The notes under the pieces: model-generated
What the model saw: only the letters and a program-made list of their open reading frames with translations
Told to the model about the DNA's origin: nothing
The model's database searches: none
Position numbers and translations under genes: made by a program
Part shown: positions 17,479 through 24,896 of the stretch, piece after piece
Layout: each line of letters begins with the position of its first letter
Numbering within the stretch: position 1 is the first letter of the stretch
NCBI RefSeq assembly: GCF_015101885.1
Contig: NZ_CP062941.1
Coordinates: 1,240,001-1,304,000, forward strand
DNA length: 64,000 nt
Source: Massilia litorea
GTDB lineage: Bacteria > Pseudomonadota > Gammaproteobacteria > Burkholderiales > Burkholderiaceae_D
Direction of reading: 5' to 3'

Positions 17479-19091
17479 CAGGGCTTGCCCCATACCTGGA
17501 TCCGGTCGCCTTCGATCCCCAGGCGGTCCACCGCGCCGACGAACACCGCTTCCGGGGCGCCGAAGCGCGCATCGTCCGCCAAGGTCCAGTCCACTTTCGA
17601 GGCCGGCACGACATTGAAACGCCACTCGTCGCCATGGCGCGACCACACCGTATATAAAGCGTTGGCCTTGCCGGCCGTCAGTTTCAGGTCGATCCCCTTG
17701 CCATTTCTCACCGCTTTGACGCGCGGCAGCCCCGGTTTCACGTTGCCGAGCCAGGGCGTGGCCGGCACCAGGGCCGGCGTGGCATAGGAACCGCTGCGCA
17801 GCTGGTCGGTAATGCCTTTGCGGTTCTGCATCAGTGCAACCATGCTGAAGTGTACGTGACCGCCGGCCTGCGGACGCGCACGGGTGGACTCGATCTGGCC
17901 GACGATTTCCTGCGGCGGATAATCCTTGCTCGGCGCGCCGATGCGGCTGGTGAACAGGCCCGGCCAGATGTGGCGGCCCTGCGTGTTCTGGCCGATCCAG
18001 TAGTCGAGCAGCACGTCATACGCCTGCGGCGCCTGGGCGCGCGCCCAGTACAGTTGCGGCGACAGGTAGTCGAGCCAGCCCTTCTGCAGCCAGAGTTCGG
18101 CGTCCGCATACAGCTTGTCGTATTGCGAGAAACCGGCAATCCCCGGCGGGCGGCGGTCCGGGCGGCCGAGGCCAAAGGGGCTGATGCCGAAACGCACCCA
18201 GCTCTTTTCGCGGTGGATGCCTTCGTACATGTCTTCGATGAGCTGATTCACGTTCTGGCGGCGCCAGGATGCGCGGTCGAGCTTGCCGCCGCGGGCGAGA
18301 TAGCGTTCCCAGGCCGGGGTATCCGGGAAATCGAGTTCGGCTTTTACGCCGGGCTTGCCGTCCAGCGCCGCTTCGTTGCCGGCCACGGTCGGGGTGGCGT
18401 CGATCGGGTAAGGATAAAAATAATCGTCGATGTGGACGCCGTCGATGTCGTAGCGGCGCACCACGTCGAGCACCACGTCCAGCGTCTGCTTCGATGCCGA
18501 TTCCTCGCCCGGGTCCATCCACATGAACTTGCCGTAGCGTTTGACGGCGGCCGGGTTGGCGCGGGTGATGTGATTCGGCGCCGCCGGCGAACGGGCGCCG
18601 TCGTGGCGGGCCCGGTAGGGATTGAACCAGGCGTGCAGTTCGAGGCCGCGCGCATGCGCCTCGGTGACCCAGAATTTCAGCGGGTCATACCAGGGCTGCG
18701 GGGCTTGCCCCTGGGCACCGGTGAGATATTCCGACCACGGCTCGATCGGGGACGCGTAGATGGCGTCGGCCGAGGGGCGCACCTGCAGCACGATGGCATT
18801 CATGTTCATCGCCTTGGCGCGGTCGAGGATGGCGATCGCTTCCGCCTGCTGCTGCGGCGCCTTCAGATTTTGCCGGCTTGGCCAGTCGATGTTCGCCACC
18901 GTCGAGACCCAGGCGGCGCGGAATTCGCGCGGCGCGCCTGGTGGCAGTTTACCCTCGGCGTGAATGGTGCCGTTCGGCGCGGCGCCATTCTGCGCGCCCT
19001 TCTGCGGCGTCGTACAGCTGGCCAGGAAACCGCTGAGCGACAACATGCCCGCCACACCGGCCAGCGCCAACGCGCGTTTTTTCGTATCCAC
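17478..19091 (-). CDS. GHL10 family glycosyl hydrolase lipoprotein, DigH-like
   Basis: A 537-residue lipoprotein (lipobox LASC, Cys26) with the DUF187/GHL10 TIM-barrel: REFRAAWVSTVANIDWPS at about 55-72, LELHAWFNPYRA around 150-161 and the acidic catalytic region DGVHIDDYFYPYP at 217-229. E. coli YddW/DigH of this family cleaves peptidoglycan glycan strands stripped of stem peptides by amidases. The C-terminal about 100 residues form a beta-rich domain. GTG at 19091 is chosen because GGAG lies eight bases upstream and it yields a compact signal peptide; in-frame GTGs at 19106 and 19094 are alternatives. The neighbouring amidase would produce its substrate. Confidence 0.87.
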   Translation of the reverse strand: MDTKKRALALAGVAGMLSLSGFLASCTTPQKGAQNGAAPNGTIHAEGKLPPGAPREFRAAWVSTVANIDWPSRQNLKAPQQQAEAIAILDRAKAMNMNAIVLQVRPSADAIYASPIEPWSEYLTGAQGQAPQPWYDPLKFWVTEAHARGLELHAWFNPYRARHDGARSPAAPNHITRANPAAVKRYGKFMWMDPGEESASKQTLDVVLDVVRRYDIDGVHIDDYFYPYPIDATPTVAGNEAALDGKPGVKAELDFPDTPAWERYLARGGKLDRASWRRQNVNQLIEDMYEGIHREKSWVRFGISPFGLGRPDRRPPGIAGFSQYDKLYADAELWLQKGWLDYLSPQLYWARAQAPQAYDVLLDYWIGQNTQGRHIWPGLFTSRIGAPSKDYPPQEIVGQIESTRARPQAGGHVHFSMVALMQNRKGITDQLRSGSYATPALVPATPWLGNVKPGLPRVKAVRNGKGIDLKLTAGKANALYTVWSRHGDEWRFNVVPASKVDWTLADDARFGAPEAVFVGAVDRLGIEGDRIQVWGKP

Positions 19092-19119
19092 CACTACCGC
19101 TCCCACATCTCGTTGATCG

Positions 19120-20280
19120 TTATACTTTCACAAACCATTTACGGCGCCACATCGCCCAGGCCAGCGCGAACATGCAGGCGTTGAACAGCAGCGCGTACAG
19201 CACCGAGGTATTGACCGCACCAATCGGCAAATCGCGAATCGGCGCGTACAGGGTGCGGCCGAGCGACTGGCTGCTGCCGTCCGGCTGCGCCAGCTTGATG
19301 AAACCGAACATCTTCGCCACCAGGCCCGAGAACGCGAAAATGAACAGCGCGTTCATGCCGTAGATCCGCAGCGGTGCCGTCCAGCGCGCCGCCGCTGCGC
19401 GCACGGCGCGGTGGGGATTGACGTCCAGCAGCCAGAAGAAGGCGCTGAATATTAGCAAAGCCCAGCCCGTCATCAGGAGACAATAGGACGGCGTCCACAG
19501 GCTTTTGTTGATCGGCATGAGGATGGCGTCGCCGATCACGCCCAGCCACAACAACAATAAGCCGGCCAGCAGCAGCCACACCGTCTGCTCGGTGCGGCTG
19601 AACTTACTCAGCAGGAAACGCCCTGCCAGCACGCCGAATAACTGGCTGCAGAGGGCGGGAATGGTCGTGAACAAGCCTTCCGGATCCCAGGTTTTGGTTT
19701 GCACCCACATATGCCCGCTCAGGAACATACGGTCGACGTAGGCGCCAAAATCCTTGCCCGGTTCCAGTACGCCAGCGCCGATGCCGGGCACTGGATAAAA
19801 CAGCATCAGCGCGCTGTAGAGCGTGAGGAGGGCCGCGATGAGCGCCAGTTGCAAACGCCAGCCGCAGTAGACGACGATCGGCGCCGCCAGCAGCGTGCAC
19901 AGGGCGATGCGCTGCAGCACGCCCGGGATGCGCACCTTTTCGAAATTGAAATACGGGATCAGGTTCAGCAGGAAGCCGATCAGGAAGATAAGGCAGGCAC
20001 GTTTTGCCAGTTTGATCAGCAGTTGCGGTGTATTGGCGCCGCTTGCCGCCAGGCGGCCCAGCGACAAGGCCATCGAGACACCGCCAATGAACAGGAAGAA
20101 GGGGAAGATGGTGTCCGTAAACGTCCAGCCGTTCCACTTGGCGTGTTCGAGCTGGGAATACAGCTGACTCCAGTCGCCGGGGTTGTTCACCAGCACCATG
20201 GCGGCGATCGTGAAACCGCGGAAGCCGTCGAGCGAAGCCAGGCGGCCGGGGGCATCGCGCAGGGCGGCGGGTGTCTCCAT
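19120..20280 (-). CDS. NagX-like membrane acyltransferase (heparan-glucosaminide acetyltransferase family)
   Basis: A 386-residue integral membrane protein with about ten helices, family DUF5009/DUF1624. It shows the SLDGFRGFTIAAMVLVNN start and the EHAKWNGWTFTDTIFPFFLF segment; His46 and Asp56 correspond to the conserved His and Asp of human HGSNAT, which transfers acetyl from acetyl-CoA across a membrane to glucosamine. In proteobacteria the homologue NagX is found in amino-sugar utilisation clusters with no settled function. Here it lies between the permease (six-base gap) and DigH, which supports a role in handling wall-derived amino sugars. Confidence 0.82.
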   Translation of the reverse strand: METPAALRDAPGRLASLDGFRGFTIAAMVLVNNPGDWSQLYSQLEHAKWNGWTFTDTIFPFFLFIGGVSMALSLGRLAASGANTPQLLIKLAKRACLIFLIGFLLNLIPYFNFEKVRIPGVLQRIALCTLLAAPIVVYCGWRLQLALIAALLTLYSALMLFYPVPGIGAGVLEPGKDFGAYVDRMFLSGHMWVQTKTWDPEGLFTTIPALCSQLFGVLAGRFLLSKFSRTEQTVWLLLAGLLLLWLGVIGDAILMPINKSLWTPSYCLLMTGWALLIFSAFFWLLDVNPHRAVRAAAARWTAPLRIYGMNALFIFAFSGLVAKMFGFIKLAQPDGSSQSLGRTLYAPIRDLPIGAVNTSVLYALLFNACMFALAWAMWRRKWFVKV

Positions 20281-20286
20281 GGTCCC

Positions 20287-21552
20287 TTATTTCTTCCCGA
20301 ATTCCGGATCGATTTTCACCAGGGCCGCCATGATGAACGCCGGAACGGTCGCCACGCAGACCCAGATGAAGAAATGCTGATAGCCCAGGTATTCCTGCAG
20401 CCGCCCGCTCCACATGCCCGGCACCATCATGCCGAGCGCCATCAGGCCGGTGCAGATCGCGTAGTGCGCCGTCTTGTGCTCGCCATCGGAGACCATGATC
20501 ATGTACAGCATCATGGCGGTGAAGCCGAAGCCGTAGCCGAACTGCTCGATCGCGAGGAAAGCAGAGACCAGGTAAATATTCGTCGGCTGGGCCTGCGACA
20601 GGTAGACGAAGACCAGGTCCGGCAAGTGCACCGCGAACACCATCAGCCACAGGCAGCGTTTCAGTCCCAGGCGCGAGATCAGATAACCGCCGGCCAGGCC
20701 GCCGATCGTCAGCGAGATGATGCCGATGGTGCCGTAGGCCCAGCCGTACTGGGCGGTGGTGAGGCCAAGTCCCCCTTTTTCCAATGGATCCTTGAGGAAG
20801 GGCGCCACCAGTTTCAGCAGCTGCGATTCACCGAGGCGGAAAGTCAAAATGAAACCGAGGATCAGCCAGATGTCGCGCTTGCGGAAGAAGGCGCCGAAGG
20901 TGCCGAAGAATTCGCGCAGCGGATTGCTGCCGGCTGCCACCGCGTGGTCCGCCTCCGGCTTGGGCAAGACCAGCTGGTGCCAGGCGAAGGCGGCGGCGAA
21001 CATGCCGGCCAGCACGAAGAAGACGATCGACCAGGCTTGATGGGCATCGCCGAGCGAGACGGCGAGATAGCCGGCCAGTACGACCAGCGGCCCCTGCCCC
21101 GCGAGGGTCGCCAGCCGATAAAACGTGCTGCGCACGCCGACGAATGCGGCCTGGTCCTTCTGGCGCAGGCCCAGCATATAAAAGCCGTCGGCCGAGATGT
21201 CGTGGGTGGCGGAACTGAAGGCCATCAGCCACATGACGGCCAGGCTGACCATGAAGAAGGAAGGTAAATGCAGCACTGTGCCGACCGCCACCAGGGAAGC
21301 GGCGACGACCAGTTGCAGTAACACGGTCCATCTGCGCTTGGTGCCGAACATGTCCACGACGGGCGACCACAGCGGTTTGATGACCCAGGGCAGGTAGAGC
21401 AGGCTCGTGTAGAACGCGATGTCGGTATTCGAAATACCGAGGTCCTTGTACATGATGACCGACAGGCTCATCGCGACGACATAGGGAATGGCCTGGGCAA
21501 AGTACAGCGATGGCACCCACAGCCACGGACTTTTTGCTTGAGAAGTGTGCAT
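20287..21552 (-). CDS. MFS permease, AmpG-like muropeptide transporter
   Basis: A 421-residue, 12-helix major facilitator protein. The N-terminus (SLYFAQAIPYVVAMSLSVIMYKDLG), the central ATHDISADGFYMLGLRQKDQA region and the LAGQGPLVV segment match the AmpG branch, whose members import GlcNAc-anhydroMurNAc (with or without peptide) into the cytosol. It is somewhat shorter than E. coli AmpG (about 490 residues) because it lacks the two extra C-terminal helices. Its position directly after murQ in a recycling operon supports a wall-fragment substrate; GlcNAc or MurNAc as free sugars is an alternative. Confidence 0.85.
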   Translation of the reverse strand: MHTSQAKSPWLWVPSLYFAQAIPYVVAMSLSVIMYKDLGISNTDIAFYTSLLYLPWVIKPLWSPVVDMFGTKRRWTVLLQLVVAASLVAVGTVLHLPSFFMVSLAVMWLMAFSSATHDISADGFYMLGLRQKDQAAFVGVRSTFYRLATLAGQGPLVVLAGYLAVSLGDAHQAWSIVFFVLAGMFAAAFAWHQLVLPKPEADHAVAAGSNPLREFFGTFGAFFRKRDIWLILGFILTFRLGESQLLKLVAPFLKDPLEKGGLGLTTAQYGWAYGTIGIISLTIGGLAGGYLISRLGLKRCLWLMVFAVHLPDLVFVYLSQAQPTNIYLVSAFLAIEQFGYGFGFTAMMLYMIMVSDGEHKTAHYAICTGLMALGMMVPGMWSGRLQEYLGYQHFFIWVCVATVPAFIMAALVKIDPEFGKK

Positions 21553-21606
21553 ACGGCTTTCGTGATCGATCGGGCAATGGGGCCGGCCGGCCCTACCGCG
21601 TCACGG

Positions 21607-22488
21607 TCACTGGGCCAGTGCCTGGCGCACGCTTCCGCGTGCATTCTCCAGCAAGACCCGTGCTTGCTCGACATTGGTTTGTTTGGACAAGGCCACGATC
21701 GCGGTCTTGACGTGGAAATCGCACTGCTCCAGCACCGCGCGCGCCGCGTCTTCGTCGACGCCGGTGGCAAATGCCGTCAGGCGAATCGCGCGCCGTACCA
21801 GCTTGGCGTTGGTCGCCTTCAAGTCTACCATCAGGTTGCCATGAACCTTGTTCAAACGCACCATCAAGGCGCTCGAAAAAGTGTTCAAGGCAATTTTTTG
21901 CGAGGTGCCGGCTTTCAAACGGGTGCTGCCGGAAATCACCTCGGCGCCGGTGTCGAGGGTGACGCCGACGTCGGCCTCGTTGGCGATCGGGGCGTCGACG
22001 TTATTCGCAAAGCCGATCGTCAGCGCGCCGACGGCACGCGCCGCGCGCAGCGCGCCCAGCACATACGGCGTGCCGCCGGAAGCGGCGATCAGCAGGACAA
22101 CGTCATTCTTCGATACGTCCACGGCACGCAGGTCGGCCGCGCCTTGGTCGACATTGTCTTCCGCGCCTTCGACGGCGACGAACATGGCATCGCTGCCGCC
22201 GGCCAGCAGGGCCACGGCACGGCCATGCGGCCAGGAAAACGTGGGATACAGTTCGACGCTGTCGAGCAGGCCCAGGCGGCCCGAGGTGCCGGCGCCGACA
22301 TAAATCAGGCGTCCGCCCGCTTCCATCCGCGGCACGGCGGCGGCCACCGCGGCGGCGATGCGCGGCGCGGCAGCGCGCACGGCATTGACCGCATTGATCT
22401 GGTCATCCACCAGCACGTTGACCAGTTCCGCGGTCGGGTACTGGTCGAGCAGGGCGTGGTCCTGGGCCGGGGTTTCGGTTTTCAGCAT
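21607..22488 (-). CDS. murQ: N-acetylmuramic acid 6-phosphate etherase
   Basis: A 293-residue SIS-domain lyase that splits MurNAc-6-phosphate into GlcNAc-6-phosphate and D-lactate in the cytosol. The family signature RLIYVGAGTSGRLGLLD is at residues 60-76, and the two catalytic acids of the E. coli enzyme are matched by Glu79 (DSVELYPTF) and Glu110 (GAEDNVDQ). The C-terminal helical extension (about 235-293) is also typical. It is the first gene of a six-gene operon with permease, NagX-like, DigH-like, kinase and amidase genes, and is preceded by a candidate operator at 22521-22540. Confidence 0.96.
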   Translation of the reverse strand: MLKTETPAQDHALLDQYPTAELVNVLVDDQINAVNAVRAAAPRIAAAVAAAVPRMEAGGRLIYVGAGTSGRLGLLDSVELYPTFSWPHGRAVALLAGGSDAMFVAVEGAEDNVDQGAADLRAVDVSKNDVVLLIAASGGTPYVLGALRAARAVGALTIGFANNVDAPIANEADVGVTLDTGAEVISGSTRLKAGTSQKIALNTFSSALMVRLNKVHGNLMVDLKATNAKLVRRAIRLTAFATGVDEDAARAVLEQCDFHVKTAIVALSKQTNVEQARVLLENARGSVRQALAQ

Positions 22489-22520
22489 GGCGACTCGGTT
22501 CTGGCAGATTTTCGATAAAA

Positions 22521-22540
22521 CCAGTGTAATACCAATTGGG
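22521..22540 (-). promoter_or_regulatory. Candidate promoter/operator of the murQ operon
   Basis: On the minus strand this reads CCCAATTGGTATTACACTGG, 33 bases before the murQ ATG. TTGGTATTAC resembles one half of the TGGTAT-N-ACCA type operators bound by GntR/HutC-family sugar regulators. It falls within the 18-base spacer between a possible -35 (TTGCCC) and -10 (TTTATC). The adjacent GntR gene is the obvious candidate regulator. This is inference from pattern only. Confidence 0.4.
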
Positions 22541-22587
22541 CAAGACTTCCCATGAAAGTCAGGGCCGTCGCCATGCCGAAAAGTTAT

Positions 22588-22602
22588 GCGTAATATTTAC
22601 GC
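22588..22602. repeat. 15-bp inverted repeat at the gntR stop codon
   Basis: GCGTAA-TAT-TTACGC: perfect 6-bp arms with a 3-base spacer, overlapping the gntR TAA stop. It has the same arm and spacer sizes as the repeat upstream of gntR, but a different sequence. It is too AT-rich and short for a convincing terminator, and may be a weak hairpin or a protein-binding site. Confidence 0.35.
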
Positions 22603-23340
22603 AGGGGCACGGCGCAGTTCGGCCACGAAATCGTAATAATCGCTGCGGCAATACGAATGCGTCAGTTCCACGGCGACACCCGACTCCAGGTAGCCGACCC
22701 GGGTAATGAACAGCACCGCCTGCCCTTCCGGCACGTCCAGTTGATGCGCCAGTTCGGCGGGCGCGTTCATGGCGCGGATGTGCTGCAGCGCGCGCACCGG
22801 CATCTGCCCGCTGCGCTCGAGGTGGGCGTAGAGCGAGTACTCTACCGCCTGCGGATCGGGCAGGACCTGGGCCGGGATCACGCTCGTTTCATAGGCCATC
22901 ACCACTTCGTCGGCCAAACGCAAGCGCTCCAGGCGCGCTACCCGGGCGCCGGGCGACAGTCCCAGCGCCAGCTGCTCGTCGGCATCGGCGGCCACGACTT
23001 CCCTGCGTAACCAGCGCGAATTCGGCGTGTAGCCGCGCTGCTGCAGCTGCTCGGAAAAGCTCGACAGGTTCGACAGCGGCTGCTCGATGCGCGGCGCAAT
23101 ATAGTTGCCGGACCCGCGGCGGCGCACCACCAGGCCCTGCTCGACCAATTGATCGATTGCCTTGCGCGCCGTGACGCGCGAGACGCCCTGCTGCTCGGAC
23201 AGGGTGCGTTCCGAGGGCAGCGCCTGGTCGGCCTGGTAGCGGCCCTCGCGCACGTCCCGGGTCAGCTTGCGGGCAAGCTGCATGTAGAGCGGCGAGTTGT
23301 CGTTGAGATCGATTTTGAAATCGATGATGGCCTGGTTCAT
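22597..23340 (-). CDS. GntR/HutC family transcriptional regulator
   Basis: A 247-residue regulator with an N-terminal winged helix (about residues 14-78, including LPSERTLSEQQGVSRVTARKAIDQLV) and a C-terminal UTRA effector domain (about 95-240), the layout of NagR/DasR-like repressors that sense phosphorylated amino sugars. It lies directly upstream of the murQ operon in the same orientation with 108 bases between, so it probably controls it in response to MurNAc-6P, GlcNAc-6P or a related sugar. ATG at 23340 gives the standard domain start; the open frame extends further but overlaps the divergent hydrolase promoter. A 15-bp inverted repeat 23 bases upstream suggests autoregulation. Confidence 0.9.
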   Translation of the reverse strand: MNQAIIDFKIDLNDNSPLYMQLARKLTRDVREGRYQADQALPSERTLSEQQGVSRVTARKAIDQLVEQGLVVRRRGSGNYIAPRIEQPLSNLSSFSEQLQQRGYTPNSRWLRREVVAADADEQLALGLSPGARVARLERLRLADEVVMAYETSVIPAQVLPDPQAVEYSLYAHLERSGQMPVRALQHIRAMNAPAELAHQLDVPEGQAVLFITRVGYLESGVAVELTHSYCRSDYYDFVAELRRAPA

Positions 23341-23362
23341 GTGTAGTAAAGGGTAAGGATCC

Positions 23363-23377
23363 CCCTTAGTGTAAGGG
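23363..23377. promoter_or_regulatory. Inverted-repeat operator candidate in the gntR/hydrolase divergent promoter
   Basis: CCCTTA-GTG-TAAGGG is a perfect 6-bp inverted repeat with a 3-base spacer. An overlapping imperfect repeat TAAGG...CCTTA lies just to its left. It sits in the 112-base region between the divergent gntR and serine hydrolase starts, the usual place for an autoregulatory GntR site. A possible hydrolase -10 (TATGAT, 23421-23426) is 43 bases away. Confidence 0.45.
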
Positions 23378-23452
23378 CAGCATCGGCATCCAGACTGAAA
23401 ATTGTTCGAAGCGCATGCATTATGATGTGGCGGCCTGACAAAAGGAGACAGC

Positions 23453-24784
23453 ATGAATGAACACCGGCGCACCGTACTTGGACTGGCCCTGCTCGGCGCA
23501 TGCGAGCCCCTGCTGGCGGCCGTTCCCGTGAAGGGCGGACGGACTTCCGCGCACACGCTCGACGACGAGCTCAGGGCCATCGTGCGCGACCCCGCCTGCG
23601 AGCTGGCCAGCCTGTCGGTGCTGGCGATCCGCCACGGCAAACTGGCGTATGAGGGGCAGTTCGGCCGTCGCAGGATCGGCAATGGAGAGATGCCCGACCT
23701 GCCGGCGAACCGGGACACCCTGTACCGGATCGCCTCGATCTCGAAGATGATGACGACCCTCGGCTTGATGCGCCTGGTCGAACAAAATAACGTCGAGCTC
23801 GACGCCGACGTCTCCCATTACCTCGGTTTTACTCTGCGCAATCCGCATTTTCCGCAGCAAGCCATCACCCTGCGCCACCTGCTGACCCACCGCTCCTCGC
23901 TGCGCGACGACGCCGGCTATTCCTTCCCCGCGGGCAGCGCTTTGAGGGAGTTCGTGAAGCCCGGGGCATCCCTGCACGGTGAAGGCAAGATGTGGGCAAG
24001 CAATGCCGGCCCCGGCGAGTATTTTACGTATTGCAACCTCGGCTGGGGCCTGATCGGCACCCTGATGGAAGGCATTACGGGCGAGCGCTTCGACCGGCTG
24101 ATGCAGAGACTGCTCCTACAGCCGCTCGGACTGCAAGCCGGCTACAACCCCGCCGAGCTGCCGCCGCCGGCACTGGCCAATCTCGCCACCCTGTACCGCA
24201 AGCGCACGCTTGACCCGGAAATCTGGGACGCGAACGGCCCGTGGATTGCCCAGGCCGACGATTACCACGCGCGTGCGCCGGCGCCGCCGCCCGGCATCGA
24301 GCGTTACGTCATCGGAGAAAACGCGACGCCCTTCAGCCCGACGGGCGGCCTGCGCATCTCGGCGCGCGACATGGGGACCGTGATGCTGATGCTGATGAAC
24401 GGCGGCGTGCACGCGGGCCGGCGCATCCTGCGGAAAGCGACGCTGCAGGCCATGTTCACGCGCCAGTGGACGGCCGACGGCAAGGGCAGCAATGGCGACA
24501 CCCTGAACGGCCTGTTCAATTGCTGGGGTCTCGGCAACGCCCAGTTCCCGGACCAGCCGGGACGCAGACTGGTCGAAGGCGGCTTCGACGCCGTCGGCCA
24601 CCTGGGCGACGCCTATGGCTTGCGCTCGGTATTCGCCTTCGATCCGGCACGGAGAAACGGCATGATCGTCCTGGTCGGCGGCACCTCGTCGGACCCCGGC
24701 CTGCAACCAGGCGATTATTCGGCGCTGGCCCGCTTCGAGGAACGCATATTGACGAGTACCTTCCGCCACGCCATCGCCGGCTAG
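23453..24784 (+). CDS. Serine hydrolase, class C beta-lactamase family
   Basis: A 443-residue beta-lactamase/transpeptidase-fold protein. The active-site SxxK is Ser95-I-S-Lys98, the YxN motif is Tyr193-Cys-Asn195 (YFTYCNLGWG), and a VGHLGD segment stands in for the third motif. The N-terminus (HRRTVLGLALLGAC) could be a twin-arginine-like signal or a lipoprotein signal with Cys17. Family members include AmpC enzymes, D-aminopeptidases and esterases; the position divergent to a wall-recycling regulator favours a D-amino-acid or muropeptide substrate over antibiotic resistance. The start is fixed by AAAGGAG six bases upstream. Confidence 0.85.
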   Translation: MNEHRRTVLGLALLGACEPLLAAVPVKGGRTSAHTLDDELRAIVRDPACELASLSVLAIRHGKLAYEGQFGRRRIGNGEMPDLPANRDTLYRIASISKMMTTLGLMRLVEQNNVELDADVSHYLGFTLRNPHFPQQAITLRHLLTHRSSLRDDAGYSFPAGSALREFVKPGASLHGEGKMWASNAGPGEYFTYCNLGWGLIGTLMEGITGERFDRLMQRLLLQPLGLQAGYNPAELPPPALANLATLYRKRTLDPEIWDANGPWIAQADDYHARAPAPPPGIERYVIGENATPFSPTGGLRISARDMGTVMLMLMNGGVHAGRRILRKATLQAMFTRQWTADGKGSNGDTLNGLFNCWGLGNAQFPDQPGRRLVEGGFDAVGHLGDAYGLRSVFAFDPARRNGMIVLVGGTSSDPGLQPGDYSALARFEERILTSTFRHAIAG

Positions 24785-24896
24785 TGTCAGGTTCGCATGA
24801 CCGCCGGTTATGGCCCGACGTTCCACTTTCATTGGCCCTGCGCGCGTCCAGCCCCTAAGCTCCTCCCTTATGTCAGCAAAATAACGGTGTATCGGG

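Noticed and set aside
22588..22602. Terminator for gntR
   Set aside because: The stem is six AT-rich pairs, overlaps the stop codon and has no T-tract; recorded only as an inverted repeat.
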